Assembly (NCBI RefSeq): GCF_036226765.1
Contig: NZ_CP109017.1
Span: 434,001-498,000 of the forward strand
From: Streptomyces sp. NBC_00670
Lineage (GTDB): Bacteria > Actinomycetota > Actinomycetes > Streptomycetales > Streptomycetaceae
Direction of reading: 5' to 3'
DNA length: 64,000 nucleotides
The position numbers and the translations under genes were made by a program. How positions within the stretch are numbered: position 1 is the first letter of the stretch; each line of letters opens with the position of its first letter. This document shows positions 25,805 to 33,784 of the stretch, piece after piece. Under the pieces are notes generated by a model. The model saw nothing but the letters and a program-made list of their open reading frames with translations. It was not told the DNA's origin and made no database searches.

Positions 25805-26944
25805 TCACCTCCCCGCCGTACTCCCCCGCACCACCAGCCTCGTCGGTACCAGCGTCGTCCCCCGTTCCTCCCCGTCCTGGCGCATCTTGCGCAGGACCGC
25901 CCGGACGCAGAGCCGGCCCACCTCCGCGAAGTCCTGGTGGACCGTGGTGAGCGGGGGGAGGAACGACGTCGCCTCGGGGATGTCGTCGAAACCGATGACG
26001 CTCACCTCCTCCGGCACCCGCCGTCCGCTCTCGTGCAGCGCGCGCAACAACCCCAGCGCCATCTGGTCGTTGGCCGCGAACACGGCCGTGCACTCCGGGC
26101 GCGCGGCGAGGGCGAGCCCGGCCCGGTAGCCCGACTCCGCCGACCAGTCCCCCCGCACGGGTTCCGGCACCGTACGGCCCGCCCCGGTGAGCTCCGCGCG
26201 CCACGCGTCCGTACGGCGCTGCGCGGCGAACGACCCCTCGGGCCCGGCGAGATGCCACACGGTCTCGTGCCCGAGGTCGAGCAGATGACGCACGGCGGCA
26301 CGCGTGCCGCCCGCCTGGTCCGTGTCGACGACCGTGTAGTGCTCGCCGGCGTCGGAGTCGACGACCACCACCTGGACGTGCGGCGGCAGGGTGATCGTCG
26401 CCGCGTCCAGCAGGTGCACCTCCATGATGACGATGACCGCGTCCACCGCGAGTTCCTCGAGGCGGGAGAACGCGCCCCGCACCTCGTCCTGGGTGGGCAC
26501 CGCGACCGGCAGCAGCGTCACCGCGTACCCCTCGCGGGCCGCCGACTGGGCGATCGCCTCCAGGGTGCGCACATTGCCCGTGGTGGACAGCGTGAAGGTG
26601 ATGACACCGATGGTGCGGAACTCACCGCGCTTGAGCGCGCGGGCCGCGCTGTTGGGCCGGTAGCCGAGCTCCTTCATGGCGGCGAGCACCTGCCGGCGGG
26701 TCTCCTCGTTCACCCCCGCATAGCCGTTGGAGACCCGGGAGACGGTCTGCGAGGAGACCCCCGCGAGACGGGCCACGTCCGCCATCGAGGCGGTGGTCCG
26801 ACGCCCGCCGCGCCCCCGCCCACGGGCGCGGCCGTCAACACCCGTACCGGCACCGGCCGTTCCCGCACCGCGTGCCGGAACGGCCACTTCCTCCGGCGTT
26901 TCCTCCGCCGTGTCCACTCGTGCCTCCGCCGCCTTCCCGCGCAT
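25805..26944 (-). CDS. LacI family transcriptional regulator
   Basis: A 379-residue repressor. A disordered Arg/Gly-rich extension (about 1-52) is followed by the LacI HTH 'ASMADVARLAGVSSQTVSRVSNG' and hinge helix 'NSAARALKRGEFRTIGV', then the periplasmic-binding-like sugar-sensing core ('VFAANDQMALGLLRAL', 'VIGFDDIPEATSFLPPLTTVHQD'). It is divergent from the beta-galactoside transport operon. Two near-identical palindromes lie between, one covering its own putative -35, so it very likely represses both itself and the operon until an oligosaccharide inducer binds. GGCGGAGCGG precedes ATG 26944. Confidence 0.93.
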   Translation of the reverse strand: MRGKAAEARVDTAEETPEEVAVPARGAGTAGAGTGVDGRARGRGRGGRRTTASMADVARLAGVSSQTVSRVSNGYAGVNEETRRQVLAAMKELGYRPNSAARALKRGEFRTIGVITFTLSTTGNVRTLEAIAQSAAREGYAVTLLPVAVPTQDEVRGAFSRLEELAVDAVIVIMEVHLLDAATITLPPHVQVVVVDSDAGEHYTVVDTDQAGGTRAAVRHLLDLGHETVWHLAGPEGSFAAQRRTDAWRAELTGAGRTVPEPVRGDWSAESGYRAGLALAARPECTAVFAANDQMALGLLRALHESGRRVPEEVSVIGFDDIPEATSFLPPLTTVHQDFAEVGRLCVRAVLRKMRQDGEERGTTLVPTRLVVRGSTAGR

Positions 26945-26983
26945 TCCGCTCCGCCCGAGGACCCTTGACCGTCGTCACCGGGC

Positions 26984-27012
26984 AGTGTAGACATTCGGCC
27001 ATCAGATGTTTA
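26984..27012 (-). promoter_or_regulatory. Putative promoter of the LacI regulator gene
   Basis: Minus strand: -35 TAAACA (27007-27012), 17-nt spacer, -10 TACACT (26984-26989). The -35 lies inside operator O1, consistent with autorepression. Confidence 0.5.
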
Positions 27013-27021
27013 CGTAAACAT
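27006..27021. promoter_or_regulatory. LacI-type operator O1
   Basis: ATGTTTACGTAAACAT, a perfect 16-bp palindrome with the central CG typical of LacI-family sites. It lies in the divergent region between the LacI gene and the transport operon. Confidence 0.8.
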
Positions 27022-27061
27022 AACAGCAGGGACCGGCAGGGACCGTTCTTTCGGCTCGTCG

Positions 27062-27077
27062 ATGTTTACGCAAACAT
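27062..27077. promoter_or_regulatory. LacI-type operator O2
   Basis: ATGTTTACGCAAACAT differs from O1 at one position. It is centred 56 bp downstream of O1 and 50 nt before the first permease start. The spacing would allow cooperative binding or looping. Confidence 0.78.
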
Positions 27078-27127
27078 CCGCTGTCAGGCGGTTCCACCCG
27101 GCGCACGCACGAACGAGGAACGGACAC

Positions 27128-28054
27128 ATGACGACGCTGCAACCCCCGGCGGCCACCGGGCCACGGCCGGCCCCGCCCCCGGTGCGACGGGACCGCCGCT
27201 CCTGGACGGGGTGGGGCTTCCTCGGCCCCTTCGTGGCCGTGTTCGCCCTGGTCTTCCTCGCCCCGATCGCGTACTCGCTCTATCTGAGCCTCTACCGCAC
27301 CCAGTTGATCGGCGGCACCACCTTCGTCGGCCTGGACAACTACCAGCAGGCCCTCCAGGACGACCAGTTCTGGGCCGCGCTCGGCCGGGTCTCGCTCTTC
27401 CTCTGCGTCCAGGTGCCGGTCATGCTCGGCATCGCCCTGCTCGTGGCCCTGGCGCTGGACAGCGGACGGCTCTACGGCCGTGCCTTCTTCCGCATCTCGA
27501 TCTTCCTGCCGTACGCCGTGCCCGCCGTCGTCGCCACCCTGATGTGGGGCTTCCTGTACGGCACCCGCTTCGGCCTGGTCGGCGACATCAACGACGCGTT
27601 CGGCGTCCAGCTGCCCGACCCGTTCTCCCCGCATCTGATCCTGGCGTCCCTGGGCAACATCGTGACCTGGGAGTTCGTGGGCTACAACATGCTGATCTTC
27701 TACTCGGCACTGCGTGTCGTCCCGCATTCGCTGTACGAGGCGGCGGAGATCGACGGCGCCGGGCAGATCCGGGTCATCACCGCCATCAAGCTGCCCGCCA
27801 TCCGCGGCGCCCTCGTCATCGCGACGATCTTCTCCATCATCGGCAGCTTCCAGCTCTTCAACGAGCCGAGCATCCTCAAGCCGCTGGCGCGCAACGCGAT
27901 CACCACCGACTACACCCCGAACTTCTACACGTACTCGCTCTCCTTCTCCGGACAGCAGCACAACTACTCCGCGACGGTCGCCATCGTCATGGGGCTGATC
28001 ACCATGGTCATCGCCTATGTCGTCCAGCTGCGCGGCATGCGCAAGGGAGCGTGA
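27128..28054 (+). CDS. Sugar ABC transporter permease (MalF/LacF type)
   Basis: A 308-residue inner-membrane permease with six predicted TM helices, starting with 'WGFLGPFVAVFALVFLAPIAYSLYLSLYRT'. The cytoplasmic EAA loop is 'YEAAEIDGAGQIRVITAIKLPAIRGALV', which couples to the ATPase. It is the first gene of the operon, downstream of O1 and O2. No ATP-binding subunit is encoded here. Actinobacterial systems of this type often share the MsiK ATPase encoded elsewhere. The likely substrate is a beta-galactoside oligosaccharide, judged from the GH42 gene in the operon. GAGGAACGG precedes the ATG. Confidence 0.93.
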   Translation: MTTLQPPAATGPRPAPPPVRRDRRSWTGWGFLGPFVAVFALVFLAPIAYSLYLSLYRTQLIGGTTFVGLDNYQQALQDDQFWAALGRVSLFLCVQVPVMLGIALLVALALDSGRLYGRAFFRISIFLPYAVPAVVATLMWGFLYGTRFGLVGDINDAFGVQLPDPFSPHLILASLGNIVTWEFVGYNMLIFYSALRVVPHSLYEAAEIDGAGQIRVITAIKLPAIRGALVIATIFSIIGSFQLFNEPSILKPLARNAITTDYTPNFYTYSLSFSGQQHNYSATVAIVMGLITMVIAYVVQLRGMRKGA

Positions 28055-28061
28055 GGCAGCG

Positions 28062-29012
28062 ATGACCAGCCCCGTCACCACCGTCCCCGACCGCTCCCCC
28101 GCCACCTCCTCGCGCACGGCGCGCTCGGCACCCCGGCTGCGCGCCCCGCGCCGTCCGCACTCCCCCGGCAGGCCCCGGCGCAGTGTGCTGCTCACCCTGC
28201 TCACCGGCCTCGTCCTGCTGTACAGCCTGGTGCCGCTGCTCTGGCTGCTGATCAGCGCCACCAAGACGCAGGAGGGGCTGGCCCATTCGTTCGGGCTGTG
28301 GTTCGACAGCGACTTCGCGCTGTGGGACAACATCGGCCAGACGTTCACGTACGACGACGGCGTCTTCACCCGCTGGCTGCTCAACACCCTGCTGTACGTG
28401 GTCCTCGGCGCCGGCGGTGCCACCCTGCTCGCCGTGCTCGGCGGCTACGCGCTGGCCAAGTTCCAGTTCCCGGGCCGGCGGGCGGTGTTCGCCGTGGTGA
28501 TCGGCGCGGTCGCGGTGCCGGGTACGGCGCTGGCGGTGCCCACCTTCCTGATGTTCAGCAACATGGGGCTCACCAACACCCCGTGGGCCGTCATCATCCC
28601 CTCGCTGATCTCACCGTTCGGCCTGTATCTGATGTGGGTGTTCGCCTCCGAGGCGATCCCCACCGAGCTGATGGAGGCGGCCCGCATCGACGGCGCCGGC
28701 GAGCTGCGCACCTTCTTCACGGTGGCGCTGCCGCTGCTGGCGCCCGGCATCGTCACCGTCTCGCTGTTCACCATGGTCGCGACCTGGAACAACTACTTCC
28801 TGCCGCTGGTCATGCTCAAGGACCCGGACTGGTATCCGCTGACCCTGGGCCTGAACAGCTGGAACGCCCAGGCCGAGACCGCCGGCGGCCAGCCGGTGTT
28901 CCACCTCGTCGTCACCGGTTCCCTGCTCACGATCGTGCCGCTGATCGCCGCGTTCCTGCTGCTCCAGAAGTACTGGCAGTCCGGGCTCGCCGCCGGAAGC
29001 GTCAAGGAATAG
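28062..29012 (+). CDS. Sugar ABC transporter permease (MalG/LacG type)
   Basis: A 316-residue partner permease with six TM helices after a Pro/Arg-rich cytoplasmic extension of about 40 residues. The opening helix is 'LLTGLVLLYSLVPLLWLLISA'. The EAA loop is 'LMEAARIDGAGELRTFFTVALPLLAPGIV'. The ATG lies 7 nt after the stop of the first permease, so translation is tightly linked. With the upstream permease it forms the membrane channel of the importer. Confidence 0.93.
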   Translation: MTSPVTTVPDRSPATSSRTARSAPRLRAPRRPHSPGRPRRSVLLTLLTGLVLLYSLVPLLWLLISATKTQEGLAHSFGLWFDSDFALWDNIGQTFTYDDGVFTRWLLNTLLYVVLGAGGATLLAVLGGYALAKFQFPGRRAVFAVVIGAVAVPGTALAVPTFLMFSNMGLTNTPWAVIIPSLISPFGLYLMWVFASEAIPTELMEAARIDGAGELRTFFTVALPLLAPGIVTVSLFTMVATWNNYFLPLVMLKDPDWYPLTLGLNSWNAQAETAGGQPVFHLVVTGSLLTIVPLIAAFLLLQKYWQSGLAAGSVKE

Positions 29013-29079
29013 CGCAGCCCTCACCCACCCCCGCGCCACCCCCCGTTGTCCCGTCCCTTCACGAAGTGGAAGCACACCC

Positions 29080-30426
29080 ATGCCCAAGCACCCCGGCCGC
29101 CTGCTGCGCGGCATAGGTCTCCTCTGCGTCCTCGCCCTCGGGGCGACCGCCTGCGGCGGCTCCGACTCCGACGGGGGGTCGAGCGAGAAGTCGGTCTCCG
29201 CCGCGGACATCCAGGCGGCCCTGAAGAAGGGCGGCACCCTCACGGTGTGGGCGTGGGAGCCCACGCTCAAGCAGGTGGCGGCCGACTTCGAGAAGGCCCA
29301 CCCCAAGGTGAAGGTCAAGCTCGTCAACGCGGGCACCAACAACGAGGAGTACAAGGCGTTGCAGAACGCCATCTCGGCGAAGAAGGGCGTCCCGGACGTC
29401 GCCCAGATCGAGTACTACGCGCTGGGCCAGTACGCCCTGACCAAGGAACTCACCGATCTGAAGTCCTTCGGTGCCGACAAGCTCGCCGACACGTTCTCCC
29501 CGGGCCCCTGGAACGGGGTGAAGGCGGGCGGCGAGGGCATCTACGGGCTGCCCATGGACTCCGGTCCGATGGCGCTGTTCTACAACAAGAAGGTGTTCGA
29601 CAAGTACAAGCTGAAGGTGCCGACCACCTGGGACGAGTACGTCGACGCCGCCAAGAAGCTGCACAAGGCCAACCCCAAGGCGTACATCACCAACGACGCC
29701 GGTGACGCCGGCTTCACCACCAGCATGCTGTGGCAGGCCGGTTCGCGGCCCTACAAGGTCGACGGCACCAAGGTGGGCATCGACTTCACCGACGCGGGCG
29801 CCAAGAAGTACACCGGCACCTGGCAGCAGCTCCTCGACGACAAGCTGGTGGCCCCGGTCAACAGCTGGACCGACGACTGGTACAAGGGCCTGGGCGACGG
29901 CACCATCGCCACCCTCGCCATCGGCGCCTGGATGCCCGCCAACCTCGCTTCCGGGGTGAAGGACGCCGCCGGTGACTGGCGCGTCGCCCCGCTGCCGCAG
30001 TGGACCGCGGGCGCCAAGGCCAGCGCGGAGAACGGCGGCAGCTCGCTGGCCATGCCCTCGCTCGGCGGCAACGACGCGCTCGCCTACGCCTTCCTCGAGT
30101 ACGCCAACGCCGGCAAGGGCGTGCAGACGCGCGTGGACAACGGGGCGTTCCCGGCGACCACCGCGCAGCTCAACTCGAAGGAGTTCCAGGACACGAAGTT
30201 CCCGTACTTCGGCGGGCAGCAGGCCAACAAGGTGTTCGCCGAGTCGGCCGCCGACGTCGCCGACGACTGGTCGTACCTGCCCTACCAGGTGTACGCCAAC
30301 TCGATCTTCAACGACACCGTCGGCAAGGCGTACGTCTCGGACACCACCCTCACCGAGGGGCTGAAGAGCTGGCAGGACGCCTCGCTCAAGTACGGCGAGG
30401 AGCAGGGCTTCACCGTCCAGAAGTAG
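29080..30426 (+). CDS. Sugar ABC transporter substrate-binding lipoprotein
   Basis: A 448-residue extracellular binding protein. The signal peptide ends in the lipobox ATAC with lipidated Cys25, then a GGSDSDGGS linker. The mature protein is a type-1 extracellular solute-binding protein ('GGTLTVWAWEPTLKQVAADFEKAHPKV', 'YNKKVFDKYKLKVPTTWDEYVDAAKKL', 'NGGSSLAMPSLGGNDALAYAFLEY'). Third gene of the operon, 67 nt after the second permease. Its affinity is presumably for galacto-oligosaccharides, by context only. Confidence 0.93.
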   Translation: MPKHPGRLLRGIGLLCVLALGATACGGSDSDGGSSEKSVSAADIQAALKKGGTLTVWAWEPTLKQVAADFEKAHPKVKVKLVNAGTNNEEYKALQNAISAKKGVPDVAQIEYYALGQYALTKELTDLKSFGADKLADTFSPGPWNGVKAGGEGIYGLPMDSGPMALFYNKKVFDKYKLKVPTTWDEYVDAAKKLHKANPKAYITNDAGDAGFTTSMLWQAGSRPYKVDGTKVGIDFTDAGAKKYTGTWQQLLDDKLVAPVNSWTDDWYKGLGDGTIATLAIGAWMPANLASGVKDAAGDWRVAPLPQWTAGAKASAENGGSSLAMPSLGGNDALAYAFLEYANAGKGVQTRVDNGAFPATTAQLNSKEFQDTKFPYFGGQQANKVFAESAADVADDWSYLPYQVYANSIFNDTVGKAYVSDTTLTEGLKSWQDASLKYGEEQGFTVQK

Positions 30427-30532
30427 GGCCCGTCGTCCGGCTCAGTCCGCAGCCACCCGCGACCGTACGCACACGGGGGCGGTGCGGTGATCCCGCGCCG
30501 TCCCCGTGCACACGCACATCGGAAGGACCGCC

Positions 30533-32578
30533 ATGATCTCCACCCTCCAGTCCCGCGCGCGGAGCGGGCCGGACGGTGCCGCCGCCCCCCGTCTCGCCTA
30601 CGGCGCCGACTACAACCCCGAGCAGTGGCCGCGGGAGGTGTGGGAGGAGGACGTCCGGCTGATGCGGGAGGCCGGTGTCACCGTCGTCTCCGTCGGGATC
30701 TTCTCCTGGGCGCGGCTCCAGCCGACCGCCGACACCTGGGACTTCGGCTGGCTGGACGAGGTCATGGACCTGCTGCACGCGGGCGGCATCGGGGTCGACC
30801 TGGCCACCGCCACCGCCTCCCCGCCGCCCTGGCTGACCACCGCGCACCCCGAGATCCTCCCCGTCACGGCCAACGGCGAGACGCTGTGGCCGGGGGCGCG
30901 CCAGCACTGGCGCCCCACCTCCCCCGTCTTCCGCACCCACGCGCTGCGCCTGGTGCGCGAGCTGGCGACCCGGTACGCGGACCATCCGGCGCTGGTCGCC
31001 TGGCACGTCAACAACGAGCTGGGCTGCCACAACGTGTACGACTACTCCGACGACGCGGCCCGCGCCTTCCGGGACTGGCTGCGCGCCCGGTACACCACCC
31101 TTGACACCCTCAACCACGCCTGGGGCACGGCCTTCTGGTCCCAGCGCTACAGCGACTGGGACCAGATCCTGCCGCCGCGGCTGGCCGCCTCGCACCCCAA
31201 CCCCACCCAGCAGCTCGACTTCAAGCGGTTCTCCTCCGACGCGCTCAAGGACCATCTGCGCGCCGAGCGCGACCTGCTGCGCGAACTGACCCCCGGTGTC
31301 CCCGTCACCACCAACTTCATGGTGATGGGCGGCACCAAGGGCATGGACTACGCGGACTGGGCGGAGGAGGTCGACTTCGTCTCCAACGACCACTACGTGG
31401 TGCCCGGGCCGCAGGACCGCGACGAGCTGTCCTTCGCCGCCAACCTCACCAGCGGCATCGCGGGCGGCCGGCCCTGGTTCCTCATGGAGCACTCCACCAG
31501 CGCCGTCAACTGGCAGCCGGTGAATCTCGCCAAGCGGCCCGGTGAGATGGCACGGGACGCGCTCACGCACGTGGCGCACGGCGCCGACGCGGTGTGCTTC
31601 TTCCAGTGGCGGCAGTCCGCGGCCGGTGCGGAGAAGTACCACTCGGCGATGGTGCCGCACGCCGGGGCGGACAGCGACCTCTTCCGGTCGGTGACCGAAC
31701 TCGGCGCCGTGCTGCGGACGTTGGCGCCGGTCGCGGGCAGCGAGCGGGAGCCGGCCCGGGTCGGCATCCTCTACGACTGGGACTCGTGGTGGGCCAGCGA
31801 GCAGGACTCGCACCCCACCTCGCTGCTCGACTACCACCAGGAGGCGCTGGACTGGTACTCGGCGCTGCTCGCGCTCGGTGTCCGTGCCGACCTCGTCACC
31901 ACACGTGCCGACCTCGGCCGGTACGGGGTGCTGATCGCGCCCGTGCTGCATGTCGTGCCCGCCGGGCTCGCCAAGGAGCTCACGCGGTACGCGGAGCAGG
32001 GCGGTCACCTGGTCACCACGTACTTCTCCGGTGTCGTCGACGAGAACGACCATGTGTGGCTGGGCGGTTACCCGGGCGCGCTGCGGGAGCTGCTCGGCAT
32101 CCGGGTCGAGGAGTTCGGGCCGTTGCTGGCGGGAGAGGTGGTGGAACTGGACGACGGCATGTCCGGGACGTTGTGGACCGACCGGATCGATGTGACCGGT
32201 CCGGGCACCGAGGTGCTGGTGCGGTACCGGACGGGTGAGCAGGCGGGGCGGCCGGCGGTCACCCGGCGGGTGACGGGGGGCGGGTCGGCGGCGTATGTGT
32301 CCACGCGGCTCGGGGTGGAGGGGCTGGCTGGGCTGCTGCCGCGGTTGCTGGAGCCGGCGGGGGTGGGGAGTGAGCTGCCGGAGGGTGTGCGGGGGCGGGT
32401 CGAGTTGGTGGTGCGGCGGGGAGACGGGGGGCGGTTCCTGTTCCTGGTGAACCGGACGGAGGGGACGGTGTCCGTGCCGGGGGTCGCGGGCGAGGTGCTG
32501 CTCGGCTCCGCCGATGGGGAGGGGGCGGTCGCGCTCGGTCCGCGGGGGGTGGCGGTTGTGCGGCAGGCGGTGGTCTGA
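30533..32578 (+). CDS. Beta-galactosidase, glycoside hydrolase family 42
   Basis: A 681-residue intracellular enzyme (no signal peptide) that removes terminal beta-galactose from imported oligosaccharides. The GH42 barrel starts 'LAYGADYNPEQWPREVWEEDVRLMREAGV'. The acid/base Glu162 lies in WHVNNELGCH and the nucleophile Glu319 in WFLMEHSTSAVNW. The trimerisation (about 390-590) and C-terminal beta domains follow in the usual order. GGAAGGA lies 5 nt before ATG 30533. It is the last gene of the LacI-controlled operon, 106 nt after the binding protein, and a repeat element follows it. Confidence 0.95.
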   Translation: MISTLQSRARSGPDGAAAPRLAYGADYNPEQWPREVWEEDVRLMREAGVTVVSVGIFSWARLQPTADTWDFGWLDEVMDLLHAGGIGVDLATATASPPPWLTTAHPEILPVTANGETLWPGARQHWRPTSPVFRTHALRLVRELATRYADHPALVAWHVNNELGCHNVYDYSDDAARAFRDWLRARYTTLDTLNHAWGTAFWSQRYSDWDQILPPRLAASHPNPTQQLDFKRFSSDALKDHLRAERDLLRELTPGVPVTTNFMVMGGTKGMDYADWAEEVDFVSNDHYVVPGPQDRDELSFAANLTSGIAGGRPWFLMEHSTSAVNWQPVNLAKRPGEMARDALTHVAHGADAVCFFQWRQSAAGAEKYHSAMVPHAGADSDLFRSVTELGAVLRTLAPVAGSEREPARVGILYDWDSWWASEQDSHPTSLLDYHQEALDWYSALLALGVRADLVTTRADLGRYGVLIAPVLHVVPAGLAKELTRYAEQGGHLVTTYFSGVVDENDHVWLGGYPGALRELLGIRVEEFGPLLAGEVVELDDGMSGTLWTDRIDVTGPGTEVLVRYRTGEQAGRPAVTRRVTGGGSAAYVSTRLGVEGLAGLLPRLLEPAGVGSELPEGVRGRVELVVRRGDGGRFLFLVNRTEGTVSVPGVAGEVLLGSADGEGAVALGPRGVAVVRQAVV

Positions 32579-32580
32579 CG

Positions 32581-32697
32581 GTGGCGGGGCGGGGTTTCTC
32601 GCCCCCGCCACCCCTACCCGTCCCCTCCTGAAGGGGCTTCGCCCCTTCGACCCCCGCACGGGGCTTCGCCCCGTTTCGCGCAGTTCCCCGCGCCCCT
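32581..32697 (+). repeat. Composite intergenic repeat, copy 3
   Basis: It starts 2 nt after the GH42 stop with GTGGCGGGG paired to CCCCGCCAC (terminator-like). Then come the C-rich tract, AAGGGGCTTCGCCCCTT (32631-32647), a second hairpin ACGGGGCTTCGCCCCGT (32658-32674), and module B in reverse orientation (32676-32697). The last bases of the repeat overlap the stop codon of the minus-strand YihY gene. Confidence 0.8.
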
Positions 32698-33661
32698 AAT
32701 CGCCCGGGCCCGGATCGGGTCGAACCGGTGTCGTGATGCCCGCTCTCGCCGCTTCCAGTTGTGCGGCGAAGGCGATGCCCAGGAAGAGGGCGATGCCGGT
32801 GAGGTTGGCCCAGAGGAGGAGCGCGACGAAGGCGGTGAGGGGGCCGTAGAGGTCGCCGAAGGCGCTGCTCTTCTCGACGTACAGGGCGAGCAGCCATGTG
32901 GCCGCGACCCACAGGACGAGGTGCACCGCGGAGCCGAACGCGAGCCACGTGTAGCCCGGCTGGTCGCGGCGCGGCGACCAGCGGAAGATCACCGCGGAGG
33001 CGACCCAGGCCAGGACCAGGCCGACCGGCACCTCCAGGACGTGCCACCAGGTCGGCCCGTGGTCGCCGTGCCCGAACGCCCGCACGACCGCGTCGCCGAC
33101 CGCCTCGCCGGCGACGAGGACGACGAAGCCGAGCACCATCGGCATGCCCGCCGCCAGGGCGAGGAGCAGTGCGCGGGCGTACTTGCGGGGGAAGGGGCGG
33201 TCGCGTTCGATGCCGTAGATGCGGTTGGCGCCGCGCTCGACCTGGCCCATCGCGGAGGCGAGGTTGAGCAGGGCGAAGCCCAGGCCGGCGCAGAGGGCGA
33301 GGACGCTCCAGACACTGCCGTGGGCGGTCTGCCGGGTGCGGTCGAAGGCGCCCTCGACGAGGTCCGCGCTGGCGCCCGGCACGATCCGCCCGAGGGTGAG
33401 CTCGATGACACGGCCCACCCCCTCGGTGTGGGCCGACGTGGCGAGCCCGACCAGGGCGACCGTGAACGGCACCATGCCGAGGACGACCTGGAAGCCGAGC
33501 GCGCGGGCATGCGTGAAGCCGTCGGCGTAGCGGAAGCGGGCGAAGGAGTGGACCAGCAGCCGCACGCCCCCGTACCGGCGCAGTGCGGTCAGCGCCTCGT
33601 CTCCGGAGAGTTCCTCCCCGATCATGTCCCGGGTCTGCGGGACGTGGACGGCTGTTCCCAT
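32696..33661 (-). CDS. YihY/BrkB family inner-membrane protein
   Basis: A 321-residue protein with about six TM helices and the YihY/virulence factor BrkB pattern: 'HSFARFRYADGFTHARALGFQVVLGMVPFTVALVGL', 'GSVWSVLALCAGLGFALLNLASAMGQVERGANRIYGIERDRPFPRKYARAL', and 'GDLYGPLTAFVALLLWANLTGIALFLGIAFAAQLE'. The family is widespread and of uncertain function, despite old annotation as ribonuclease BN. The stop codon is built from the end of intergenic repeat copy 3. It lies downstream of the GH65 gene on the same strand, 123 nt apart. Confidence 0.9.
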   Translation of the reverse strand: MGTAVHVPQTRDMIGEELSGDEALTALRRYGGVRLLVHSFARFRYADGFTHARALGFQVVLGMVPFTVALVGLATSAHTEGVGRVIELTLGRIVPGASADLVEGAFDRTRQTAHGSVWSVLALCAGLGFALLNLASAMGQVERGANRIYGIERDRPFPRKYARALLLALAAGMPMVLGFVVLVAGEAVGDAVVRAFGHGDHGPTWWHVLEVPVGLVLAWVASAVIFRWSPRRDQPGYTWLAFGSAVHLVLWVAATWLLALYVEKSSAFGDLYGPLTAFVALLLWANLTGIALFLGIAFAAQLEAARAGITTPVRPDPGPGD

Positions 33662-33784
33662 GGGCGGCGGCTCTCCTCGGTCCGTGGAGGTGCGTGCGGG
33701 TGCGTACGCGTTCGTATGGTCCTCGTTCGTACGGGTGCCCCGGGACCGGCTCCGTCGCGCATCCGGGTACGGTGCGGCGGGCCC

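Noticed and set aside
27062..27127. ATG at 27063 as the permease start
   Set aside because: It lies inside operator O2 and has no ribosome site. ATG 27128 has both a ribosome site and the family start.
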